From Desulfopila_A sp964446655 (GTDB taxonomy: Bacteria; Desulfobacterota; Desulfobulbia; Desulfobulbales; Desulfocapsaceae): DNA of 23,045 bases. The stretch is from NCBI GenBank assembly GCA_964446655.1, contig CAYUPL010000050.1, positions 1 through 23,045 on the forward strand. The letters run 5' to 3'. Shown piece by piece: positions 1 through 6,620 of this stretch. The position numbers were made by a program, and so were the translations under genes. The notes below the pieces were generated by a model that did not search any database, was not told the origin of the DNA, and saw nothing but the letters and a program-made list of their open reading frames with translations. How positions within the stretch are numbered: the stretch's first letter is position 1; every line of letters begins with the position of its first letter.

Positions 1-2
1 CG

Positions 3-170
3 GCAAAATATGGCGTCTTGCGCTCTGATGGTACCTCTGAACGGGCTCTTTTCTTCGTTGATACTACAGGTACGATAACTGCAATTCAGGTCGTCGACAT
101 CAATATCCGTCCTCCTTTGGAAGACATTTTCCGTGAACTGGAAAATTTCACCACCGCTCCAAAGGGTTGA
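3..170 (+). CDS. Peroxiredoxin (AhpC/TSA family), C-terminal fragment
   Basis: Reading frame 3 is open from the window edge to a TGA at 168-170 and gives 55 residues. It contains YGVLRSDGTSERALFFVD followed by a predicted beta strand and a final helix ending LEDIFRELE. This is the typical C-terminal part of thiol peroxidases of the AhpC/TSA type, in which a Y-G-V-x-R segment precedes S-x-R-A-x-F-x-x-D. The family reduces peroxides with a catalytic cysteine. That cysteine and the thioredoxin-fold core lie upstream of the window, so the exact class (1-Cys, 2-Cys or BCP-like) cannot be decided. The gene ends 34 bases before the mobB start on the same strand, so the two may be cotranscribed. No functional link between them is evident. 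Confidence 0.75.
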   Translation, partial: AKYGVLRSDGTSERALFFVDTTGTITAIQVVDINIRPPLEDIFRELENFTTAPKG

Positions 171-204
171 GCTGCTCAGAAAAGAGACGGAACATGGAGG
201 AGGT

Positions 205-870
205 ATGGCGGAAGTTGTTACATTTATCGGCTATCACGACAGCGGCAAAACAACTCTTGTCAGCGAGGTTGTCTCCCACCTGAAAGATCTCGGACACCGG
301 GTTGCGGTAATAAAATCGAGCAATGAAAGCGGGGTCAGCTTTGATAGAGAGGGAACCGATACGTATAAACACCGGCAGGCCGGCGCTGACGCCGTTCTCT
401 TTGTCGGACCGGATCAGATGGTGCTGCAGACAGCTCCCTCCGACCACTCCATCATTACTCTGGCGCATCGTTTTTTTGCCGATGTGGACATTGTTATTGG
501 AGAAGGTTTTAAGCATGCCCGCAAGATCGCCAAGATCGAGGTACGGAAAAACAAGGATCAGGACCTGCGCCAGGAGGTCCATGGCGTTATCGCGGTTGCT
601 ACCGATCTCGATATTTCCGGTGATTATGTCTTTCGACTGAACGAATCCCGGGAAATTGCCCTGTTCATCGAAAAACGGTTTCTGCGTGATAAGGATCGCA
701 GGCCCGAGCGAGCCTCGTTGCTGGTGGATGGCAGAAAAATCCCATTGAAGGAGTTTGTCCAGGACTGCCTTGCCGGTACCGTGGTCGGTTTTGTCGATGT
801 ACTTAAGCTGACCGATGGTGCAAGAGAAATTGAGATGCGGATACGATTGAGTGAAGAAAAAGAGATTTAG
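205..870 (+). CDS. mobB: Molybdopterin-guanine dinucleotide biosynthesis protein MobB-like P-loop GTPase
   Basis: This 221-residue protein begins MAEVVTFIGYHDSGKTTL, with a P-loop (G-Y-H-D-S-G-K-T-T) in the first 18 residues. A DREGTDTYKHRQAGADAVLF segment and a D-I-V-I-G-E-G-F-K switch-like strand follow, all typical of MobB. MobB binds GTP and assists MobA in attaching GMP to molybdopterin, making the bis-MGD cofactor used by formate dehydrogenases, nitrate reductases and related enzymes. About 45 C-terminal residues (GRKIPLKEF onward) extend past the core. The ATG at 205 is preferred because a GGAGGAGGT Shine-Dalgarno sequence lies directly before it. The upstream ATG at 133 lies inside the peroxiredoxin gene and has no such signal. 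No other molybdenum-cofactor gene is visible here. Confidence 0.85.
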   Translation: MAEVVTFIGYHDSGKTTLVSEVVSHLKDLGHRVAVIKSSNESGVSFDREGTDTYKHRQAGADAVLFVGPDQMVLQTAPSDHSIITLAHRFFADVDIVIGEGFKHARKIAKIEVRKNKDQDLRQEVHGVIAVATDLDISGDYVFRLNESREIALFIEKRFLRDKDRRPERASLLVDGRKIPLKEFVQDCLAGTVVGFVDVLKLTDGAREIEMRIRLSEEKEI

Positions 871-1063
871 GTAACCACAACGCAAAGAAGAAAGTGGTCG
901 TCGTTATATGCTGCAACACATTACCTTTCTGCGTACTTTTCTCAAAGAAAAAGAGATGGTGTGCTAAACTGGAGAAGGTATGTGTCGGCAAGATTTATGG
1001 TCACCAATCTATCGGATACAATTTGGCATGTACTCTCGGCGGTTAACCCGGAAGGAGTGTTAG

Positions 1064-2632
1064 ATGAAGATGAGGGAAAAAAAGGAAATGCCGGAAGACG
1101 ATGTCAATGAGAGGTTTTCCATAAATATCGCCATTATGGGCGGTGGCCGGAACTGCCGTTTTTTCCTCGACCTGATCCGGGAAGCTCCTTCTCCTCTTTT
1201 TAACATCAAAATACTGGGGGTGTGCGATAAAAATCCTGGTGCAGAGGGGATGTTGCTTGCCGAACAGCTGGGGATATATACCACCGGCAATCTCCGCGAT
1301 CTGCTGTCTATCGACCAGCTTGACAGTGTCCTGGAACTGACCGGCAAGCGGCAGGTACTCCTTGAAATTATCCGTTTAAAACCTAAAGGTGTGGGTGTCC
1401 TCGAGTTTAAAGACAACAGGATAGTGCGCAACTTTGTGAATATGATAAGCCGGCGGCTGGAGGCAACCGAACAGAAGATCACTGCCGAGAAGACGCTTAC
1501 CAACTTATTGATCCGGCAGAGCACGACGTCCATTGTCTTTATCAATACGGATTTCACCATTGACTATGCCAACGACGCCTATCTTAATACGGTGAAAATG
1601 GCTAAGGATAAGGTCATCGGTGCCCATTGCTATACAATTTCCCACGGACTGAACACCCCCTGTTCGAGTGCCTTTCCCGGGGTGAAGTGCCCCATGCTGG
1701 AAACCCTGAGGAGTGGCCAGGATGTCCATGTCATCCACGACCATCCGGGACCGGATGGTCAACGGATGTACTGCGACCTGACCACCTATCCAATCAAGGA
1801 TGATGCCGGGGAGGTCACCCAGGTGATCGAGTTCTGGCGGGATGTTACCACTGAATTTTCGGAAAGCTGGACCAAGAAGGCCAAGGAGTTCGAATCCAAT
1901 ATCCAGAAAATGATCCAGGAAGATCGGATGATCTCGCTGGGTACGCTGGCGGCAAGCGTTGCCCATGAAATCAACAATCCTATCCAGGGCCTGTTGACTT
2001 TCTGCGGGTGCATGCAGGATATTTTGTCTACCGGTGCCCCGGCGGAGGAGTCCCTGGAAGAATTCAGAGGCCACCTGCAGCTCATGTCCACGGAACTGGA
2101 GCGTGTCGGGAGCATCGTGTCCGGACTGCTCTCTTTTGCCAGGGAATCGGAGGTGAAACATACCCAGTTGGATGTAAACAGAGCCCTGGATGCGGCGCTT
2201 TCCCTCACCCGCCACAAGATGAAACTCGAAGATATCAGACTGACGGCAGAGCTGTGCCCGACCCCGATCATGGTTGTAGGGGATATCAACCAGCTTCAAC
2301 AATGTTTTTTGAACCTGATATTCAACGCTATTGATGCCATGCCTGACGGAGGGGAGCTGACGGTGACATCCAGGATGGATGAAACAGCCGGTAAAGCCAG
2401 GTTCAGCATCCGGGACAGCGGCTATGGCATCCCGGACAACATAAAGAATAACCTGTTCGATCCTTTTTTCACCACCAAAGAGGTGGGTAAAAGCACGGGA
2501 CTGGGACTGTCCATTGTATACGGGGTGGTCAAAAATCACAGAGGGACCATAAAAGTCGACAGCCGGGAGAAGGAAGGCACCACATTTACACTGACCTTTC
2601 CCGTGATTCCCGACGAACACCCAATTCCTTAA
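1064..2632 (+). CDS. Sensor histidine kinase with N-terminal Rossmann-like region and Cys-rich PAS domain
   Basis: A cytoplasmic 522-residue kinase with no membrane segment. Residues ~19-115 look like a dinucleotide-binding fold: a strand, then G26-G-G-R-N-C, later LGVCDKNPGAEG and an ELTG strand end, as in homoserine-dehydrogenase-type Rossmann domains. Residues ~145-265 form a PAS domain with C189, C200 and C209 spaced like the Cys-rich PAS variants common in delta-proteobacteria, which suggests metal, redox or thiol sensing. The kinase core has the phospho-accepting H301 (SVAHEINNP), N421 of the N box, D451-S-G-Y-G (G1) and a TGLGLS G2 box. AAGGAG 7 bases before ATG 1064 fixes the start. 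It lies 11 bases before the sigma-54 regulator gene, its probable partner. Function as a kinase is firm; the ligand is unknown. Confidence 0.9.
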   Translation: MKMREKKEMPEDDVNERFSINIAIMGGGRNCRFFLDLIREAPSPLFNIKILGVCDKNPGAEGMLLAEQLGIYTTGNLRDLLSIDQLDSVLELTGKRQVLLEIIRLKPKGVGVLEFKDNRIVRNFVNMISRRLEATEQKITAEKTLTNLLIRQSTTSIVFINTDFTIDYANDAYLNTVKMAKDKVIGAHCYTISHGLNTPCSSAFPGVKCPMLETLRSGQDVHVIHDHPGPDGQRMYCDLTTYPIKDDAGEVTQVIEFWRDVTTEFSESWTKKAKEFESNIQKMIQEDRMISLGTLAASVAHEINNPIQGLLTFCGCMQDILSTGAPAEESLEEFRGHLQLMSTELERVGSIVSGLLSFARESEVKHTQLDVNRALDAALSLTRHKMKLEDIRLTAELCPTPIMVVGDINQLQQCFLNLIFNAIDAMPDGGELTVTSRMDETAGKARFSIRDSGYGIPDNIKNNLFDPFFTTKEVGKSTGLGLSIVYGVVKNHRGTIKVDSREKEGTTFTLTFPVIPDEHPIP

Positions 2633-2643
2633 GGGGGAAGAGC

Positions 2644-3990
2644 ATGGAACCTAAATTGAGACTCATGATTGTGGACGATGAGATGATTGTCCGGGAATCT
2701 CTTGTGTATTGGTTTAGAAAATATGGTTATGAAATAGAAACAGCAGCCTCCGGTGCAGAGGCGTTGGAGAAGATAGAACTAAAGCCTTTTCAGCTCTTGT
2801 TTGTGGATATTAAAATGCCGGGTATGGACGGCCTTGAACTGCTGGAAAGGGTAAAGGAAGAGTATCCGGAAACCCTGGTGGTCATTATCACCGCGCACGG
2901 TTCCATAGAAAGCGCGGCCAGGGCCATGCGTGCCGGTGCCAGCGACTACCTGCTGAAACCATTTAAGCCGGAGCAGCTCTCCCTGGTGATTGAGAAAATT
3001 TTAAGCCAGCAGAAAATCACCTCGGACTATCAATATGTCAAAGGATGTCTGGACCAGATCACCCAGTTTGACAATATCATCGGCCAGTCCCCTCTCATGG
3101 AAAAATTGTACGCCTTAATCATGGAGGTGGCCCAGAGCGATGCTTCCATCCTGATCACCGGGGAAACCGGCACCGGCAAAGAACTGGTGGCAAAGGCCAT
3201 CCATGCCAAAAGCCTTAGGGCACAGCTCCCCTTTATTGCCATCAACTGCGGTGCTCTGCCGGATGCGCTCATGGAGAGTGAATTGTTCGGGCATAGAAAA
3301 GGAGCCTTCACCGGAGCAGAACATTCCAGAAAGGGTTTTCTGGAAGTGGTTTCCGGCGGCACCCTCTTTCTCGATGAGATAGGCGATATCAGCGCCAAAA
3401 TGCAGGTGGACCTGCTTCGGGCCCTTGATGATAAAAAAATCTTCAACGTCGGCAGCAAAACCCCTATTGAGGTCGATTTCCGTCTGATTTCCGCTACTCG
3501 GAAAGACCTTGAAAAATGTATCCAGGAAGGAGAATTCAGGGAAGACTTCTTTTATCGTATCAATGTAATCAGGGTTCATCTGCCTTCCCTGCGAGAACGA
3601 AAAGGTGATATTCCCCTTCTTGTCGATCATTTCATGACAAAGTACAGCCATGAAACCACGAAACATGTAGACAGGATAAAAGCGGATGCCCTGTCTCTAT
3701 TAACCTCCTATGATTGGCCCGGAAACGTCAGAGAACTGAAAAACGCCGTAGAACGGGCCGTTGTTCTGAGTAAATCCCGGACACTTACCGTCGAGGATTT
3801 TTCATTTCTCGGGCCGGCACAAACGGCCCTGTCCACGCCCCGGACACTGAAAGAAGTAGAGGAAGCGCATATTCTCAAGGTACTTGATGAACAGAACTGG
3901 CAGATTACCAGGTCGGCAGAAATTCTTGGTATTAACCGCGTCAGCCTCCATAAGATTATTAAACGGAGCAACTTGAAAAAACGGGCATGA
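2644..3990 (+). CDS. Sigma-54-dependent response regulator (NtrC/AtoC type)
   Basis: A 448-residue activator with the full three-domain layout. The receiver has the DDE acidic pocket at 11-13, phospho-acceptor D55 (FVDIKMPGMDG), T83 and K105. The AAA+ domain has Walker A GETGTGKE 173-180, an intact GAFTGA sigma-54 contact loop 220-225, Walker B GGTLFLDEIGD 238-248 and the WPGNVREL sensor II region near 358. A Fis-type helix-turn-helix lies at ~420-442. It would hydrolyse ATP to remodel sigma-54 RNA polymerase at -24/-12 promoters when phosphorylated, presumably by the kinase encoded 11 bases upstream. RBS GGGGGAAGAG precedes the ATG. The closest matching promoter is the -24/-12 element at 6545-6560 before the GcvH-like genes, which I infer to be its target. 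Confidence 0.93.
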   Translation: MEPKLRLMIVDDEMIVRESLVYWFRKYGYEIETAASGAEALEKIELKPFQLLFVDIKMPGMDGLELLERVKEEYPETLVVIITAHGSIESAARAMRAGASDYLLKPFKPEQLSLVIEKILSQQKITSDYQYVKGCLDQITQFDNIIGQSPLMEKLYALIMEVAQSDASILITGETGTGKELVAKAIHAKSLRAQLPFIAINCGALPDALMESELFGHRKGAFTGAEHSRKGFLEVVSGGTLFLDEIGDISAKMQVDLLRALDDKKIFNVGSKTPIEVDFRLISATRKDLEKCIQEGEFREDFFYRINVIRVHLPSLRERKGDIPLLVDHFMTKYSHETTKHVDRIKADALSLLTSYDWPGNVRELKNAVERAVVLSKSRTLTVEDFSFLGPAQTALSTPRTLKEVEEAHILKVLDEQNWQITRSAEILGINRVSLHKIIKRSNLKKRA

Positions 3991-4514
3991 AAGAACAGAT
4001 CGGAGTGCTTCCGCTGGGGGAGGTGCCGACCCTGGCGGTCGAGGTGATCGCAGCGAATATCACGGCGTATTACAAGTTGCCGACTGATATCCTGCCCATG
4101 CGGCCTGTTCCCGAGTCTGCCTTTGATGAGGTCCGGCTGAAGTATAATGCCGGCATCCTTATCAATGAGCTCAATGCGATGGATTTTGCCGGGTATTCCA
4201 AAATTATGGGCGTCATGTCCCGGGATATGTTTATCCCGATTTTCAACTATGTGTACGGCCAGGCAGTCCAGGGCGGCAGCATGGCTTTGATATCTCTCTA
4301 CAGGCTGAACAGGAACGCCGACGGCTCAACGTCATCGACTTCCCTGATTTTCGAGAGGGCGGCCAAGCTCGCGCTGCACGAGCTGGGCCACCTGTTCAAC
4401 CTGTTCCATTGCAATGAAATCAAATGTATCATGCACTTTTCCGGTGTCATAGAGGATCTGAACGCCATTCCATTTTACCTGTGCAGGGATTGTGCAAGAC
4501 GGCTGCCGCGCTAA
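3987..4514 (+). CDS. amzA: Archaemetzincin-family zinc metalloprotease
   Basis: A 175-residue protein carrying the archaemetzincin double zinc signature. The catalytic site is H131-E-L-G-H135-x5-H141 with general base E132. It is followed by C142-x4-C147-x-M149 (Met-turn) and C166-x2-C169, the cysteines of the second structural zinc site. The usual glycine of HExxHxxGxxH is Asn138 here. Length and architecture fit bacterial and archaeal AMZ proteins, whose substrates are mostly unknown. There is no signal peptide, so it is cytoplasmic. The ATG overlaps the stop of the sigma-54 regulator (ATGA), indicating translational coupling with the kinase/regulator pair. It ends 11 bases before the convergent GcvH-like gene. 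A deleted second copy of its 3' part remains at 5494-5565. Confidence 0.88.
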   Translation: MKEQIGVLPLGEVPTLAVEVIAANITAYYKLPTDILPMRPVPESAFDEVRLKYNAGILINELNAMDFAGYSKIMGVMSRDMFIPIFNYVYGQAVQGGSMALISLYRLNRNADGSTSSTSLIFERAAKLALHELGHLFNLFHCNEIKCIMHFSGVIEDLNAIPFYLCRDCARRLPR

Positions 4515-4525
4515 CCCGGATTCCC

Positions 4526-5464
4526 TCACTTCTTCTTATTGCCGAGAAAGGTTTCTGAAAGGCGGTCCCATCCAATCTCGGGAAAGTTTCCATATATATC
4601 ATCCACCGGCTCGCCTCCAGCTGCAGCCAGATTCTGATATTCCGGTCCGATCAGGCGCAGAAGTTTCTGGCTTTCCCGGTCTGTCCATTCAAGGCTGTCT
4701 TTGCCGTAATAAAGCCCCTTGAGGTTCAGTTTGGGCATCTTGGGTTCTACGATAAAGAGCCATCCCTCATTGTAAGGATCATCATGCACGATTTCCGGAT
4801 GTTCCTGAACTCTGTTGTTGATTGCCAGTACCGTCCCTGTAATGGGAGACTGTACTGCAGCTTCGTTATCTGAGCGGGAAAAAGCCAGCCCGGCCTGGTT
4901 TTTTTTCAGCTTTGCGCCTAGGGCCGGGAGGGAAATATTTGATGGAGAACCGAACAGCTTGACCATGAAGTCGTCAAAGCCGATCCTTACCCGGCCGCCG
5001 TGTTCGAACCGGGCCCAGGTATGGCCCTTGTGATAGTAATACTCTTCGGCCAGAAGGTAGCCGGATGATTTCAGGCAGGCCGTTTTTTCGTCCCGAAGAT
5101 CCATGTCCTCGTCATCGAGCATCTGGTCATAGGCGCAATGATTACATTCATAATTATTGACACAGACCTTGTGTGCACTGACCCGCCCGGTCAGCACATG
5201 ACGGCAGGGAATGTTGGTCCATTCATAGACGTTTTTCACATTATTGGCCCAGCCGGAGCCTACTTTTTTAGAGTCTGCATTGACGGTCTTCTGCATGGCC
5301 CTGTCAAACGGGCAGGTCCGGCAGTCGTACACATTGTCGCACAGTCTGGACTGAACGATTCCCGCCTTCGACCAGATGCATTCGTCTTCAATGACCTGGA
5401 ACCCTCTGATGATGTTTTTCTGTGTTTTGTCTTTGGCGATGTTTTTCAGCTTTTTCAATACCAT
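4526..5464 (-). CDS. GcvH-domain protein with N-terminal Cys motifs, copy 1 (likely not lipoylated)
   Basis: A 312-residue cytoplasmic protein. The N-terminal half has two Cys clusters of the same pattern, C29-x12-C42-x5-C48-x2-C51 and C87-x13-C101-x5-C107-x2-C110, likely metal or Fe-S ligands. Residues ~137-245 resemble the glycine-cleavage H protein (HTWARFE, VRIGFDDF, LGSPxxISLPxLG-like turns, SPITGTVLAIN, DPYNEGWL). The lipoyl-lysine position seven residues before S206-P207 is Asp199, so canonical lipoylation looks impossible. A C-terminal tail of ~60 residues is outside the normal H protein. ATG 5464 is chosen over TTG 5476 because GGAGG lies 5 bases before it. It follows copy 2 on the same strand and probably shares its promoter. 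No glycine cleavage genes are nearby, so a role other than glycine cleavage is likely. Confidence 0.85.
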   Translation of the reverse strand: MVLKKLKNIAKDKTQKNIIRGFQVIEDECIWSKAGIVQSRLCDNVYDCRTCPFDRAMQKTVNADSKKVGSGWANNVKNVYEWTNIPCRHVLTGRVSAHKVCVNNYECNHCAYDQMLDDEDMDLRDEKTACLKSSGYLLAEEYYYHKGHTWARFEHGGRVRIGFDDFMVKLFGSPSNISLPALGAKLKKNQAGLAFSRSDNEAAVQSPITGTVLAINNRVQEHPEIVHDDPYNEGWLFIVEPKMPKLNLKGLYYGKDSLEWTDRESQKLLRLIGPEYQNLAAAGGEPVDDIYGNFPEIGWDRLSETFLGNKKK

Positions 5465-5477
5465 TTTGCCCTCCAAT

Positions 5478-5491
5478 TTACCTTATGGGTA
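5478..5491 (-). promoter_or_regulatory. Operator-like palindrome before GcvH-like copy 1
   Basis: TTACCTTATGGGTA (+ strand) lies directly upstream of the GGAGG of copy 1. It matches the TTACCCGATGGGTA and TTACCTGATTGGTA elements in the same place before copy 2. The element therefore belongs to the duplicated block or is selected. It could be a repressor site or a 5'-UTR element. No binding protein is identified. Confidence 0.4.
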
Positions 5492-5493
5492 GT

Positions 5494-5565
5494 CTATGTT
5501 TACGGCCGGGCTGTCCAAGGCGGAAGCCCGGCTTGATTTCACTCTTCAGGTTGAACACTGCCGCG
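5494..5565 (+). pseudogene. Relic of archaemetzincin gene (internal deletion)
   Basis: Bases 5494-5557 align with 4247-4311 of the intact archaemetzincin gene at about 53 of 65 positions with one gap. The translated signature VYGRAVQGGS matches VYGQAVQGGS of the protease, and a one-base gap then shifts to a frame reading LISLFRLN (protease LISLYRLN). The alignment then jumps to CTGCCGCG at 5558-5565, equal to 4503-4510, the last codons of the protease. About 190 bases encoding the HExxH and Cys sites are missing. The relic sits in the same place relative to GcvH-like copy 2 as the intact protease does to copy 1, so it marks a tandem duplication. It cannot encode an enzyme. Confidence 0.8.
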
Positions 5566-5576
5566 ATACGATCCCC

Positions 5577-6488
5577 TTATTTCTCTGCATTTTCAAGAAA
5601 GGTTTCCGCAAGGCGGTCCCAGCCGATCCTGGGAAAGCCGGCATATATATCATCTATCGGATCGCCTCCGGCAGCAGTCAGGTTCCGGTATTCAGAGCCG
5701 ATCAGGCGCAGGAGTCTCTGGCTCTCCCGATCTGTCCATTCATGGCTGTCTTTGCCATAATACAGTCCCTTGTGGTTCTGTCTGGGCATCTTGGGTTCAA
5801 CGATACAGAGCCACCCCTCGTTGTAAGGATCATCATGGACGATTTCCGGATGCTCCTGCACTTTATGGTTGATTGCCAGCACCGTCCCCGTAACGGGAGA
5901 GCATACTGTTGCTTTGTTCTCTGAACGGGAATAAATAAATCCGGCCTGGTCTTTTTTCAGCTTTGCGCCCAGCGGGGGAAGGGAAATATCTGATGGAGAA
6001 CCGAACAGCTTGACCATGAAGTCGTCAAAACCGATCTTTACCCGACCGCCGTGTTCGAACCGGGCCCAGGTATGCCCCTTGTGATAGTAATACTCTTCGG
6101 CCAGAAGATAGCCGGATGATTTCAGGCAGGCCGTTTTTTCGTCGCGGAAATCCATGTCCTCGTCATCGAGCATCTGGTCATAGGCACAATGATTACATTC
6201 ATAATTATTGACACAGACCTTGTGCGCCCTGACCCGTCCGGTCAGCACATGACGGCAGGGAATGTTGGTCCAATCATAGATGTCCTTCACTTTGTTGGCC
6301 CAGCCGGAGCCCAGGTTGTTAACGTCTGCATTGACGGTCTTCTGCATGGCCAAGTCATACGGGCAAGTCCGGCAGTCGTATACATTGTCGCACAGTCCGG
6401 ACTGAACGATTCCCGCTTTCGACCAGATGCATTCGTCTTCAAATATCTGGAAACCTTTAACGATATTTCTCTGATTTGTGCTTAGCAT
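5577..6488 (-). CDS. GcvH-domain protein with N-terminal Cys motifs, copy 2 (likely not lipoylated)
   Basis: A 303-residue paralogue of the gene at 4526-5464, roughly 85% identical by eye and lacking about ten N-terminal residues. The eight cysteines are kept (C20, C33, C39, C42; C78, C92, C98, C101). The H-protein fold follows, with SPVTGTVLAIN and DPYNEGWL. The lipoyl-lysine position is Glu190; a lysine sits two residues later (ENKATVCSP) but in the wrong register. The loop around this site is among the most diverged parts between the copies. ATG 6488 has AGGAGG at ideal spacing. It is the promoter-proximal gene, with a -24/-12 element at 6545-6560 and operator-like repeats at 6501-6539. 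Copy 1 follows 112 bases after its stop. Function unknown; an electron- or thiol-carrier role is a guess. Confidence 0.85.
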   Translation of the reverse strand: MLSTNQRNIVKGFQIFEDECIWSKAGIVQSGLCDNVYDCRTCPYDLAMQKTVNADVNNLGSGWANKVKDIYDWTNIPCRHVLTGRVRAHKVCVNNYECNHCAYDQMLDDEDMDFRDEKTACLKSSGYLLAEEYYYHKGHTWARFEHGGRVKIGFDDFMVKLFGSPSDISLPPLGAKLKKDQAGFIYSRSENKATVCSPVTGTVLAINHKVQEHPEIVHDDPYNEGWLCIVEPKMPRQNHKGLYYGKDSHEWTDRESQRLLRLIGSEYRNLTAAGGDPIDDIYAGFPRIGWDRLAETFLENAEK

Positions 6489-6500
6489 TTTGCCCTCCTT

Positions 6501-6539
6501 TTACCCGATGGGTATGTTACCTGATTGGTAGTTACCCAT
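6501..6539 (-). promoter_or_regulatory. Tandem TTACC(C/T)GAT(G/T)GGTA repeats in leader of GcvH-like copy 2
   Basis: Two 14-base imperfect palindromes, TTACCCGATGGGTA (6501-6514) and TTACCTGATTGGTA (6517-6530), are followed by a third half-site TTACCC (6532-6537). Outer arms ATGGGTA (6508-6514) and TACCCAT (6533-6539) could also form a hairpin. The cluster spans the expected sigma-54 transcription start (~6534) and the leader up to the RBS. It could be a protein operator or an RNA structure controlling translation. Confidence 0.5.
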
Positions 6540-6544
6540 AGTAT

Positions 6545-6560
6545 TGCAATCCCGGTGCCA
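6545..6560 (-). promoter_or_regulatory. Sigma-54 (-24/-12) promoter of GcvH-like copy 2
   Basis: On the - strand the sequence is TGGCACCGGGATTGCA. It matches the TGGCAC-N5-TTGCA consensus with the invariant GG and GC separated by exactly 10 bases. The start site would fall near 6534, about 45 bases before the ATG. An intact GAFTGA activator is encoded nearby at 2644-3990. No equivalent lies before copy 1, where the archaemetzincin relic occupies that space, so both copies probably depend on this promoter. Confidence 0.8.
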
Positions 6561-6601
6561 CAGAAAAGAAATAGGGAGAAGGACGAATTAATACGTTAAA
6601 T

Positions 6602-6620
6602 CAATACATTGTGTGTATTG
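6602..6620. promoter_or_regulatory. Inverted repeat, candidate activator-binding site (UAS)
   Basis: CAATACA (6602-6608) and TGTATTG (6614-6620) form perfect 7-base arms around TTGTG. The centre lies about 77 bases upstream of the predicted sigma-54 start of GcvH-like copy 2, within the usual range for NtrC-type enhancers. I infer a site for the regulator encoded at 2644-3990. Confidence 0.5.

Noticed and set aside
148..885. Long - strand ORF of 245 codons opposite mobB
   Set aside because: It shows no family signature and lies fully opposite a clear P-loop GTPase gene with a strong RBS; it is an antisense shadow.
1505..2620. 371-codon - strand ORF opposite the first sensor kinase
   Set aside because: The + strand frame contains all kinase boxes, and the - strand translation is low-complexity antisense without motifs.
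5138..5924. Several + strand ORFs across the GcvH-like genes
   Set aside because: They are antisense frames of the two paralogues. The only meaningful + strand similarity is the short archaemetzincin relic at 5494-5565.
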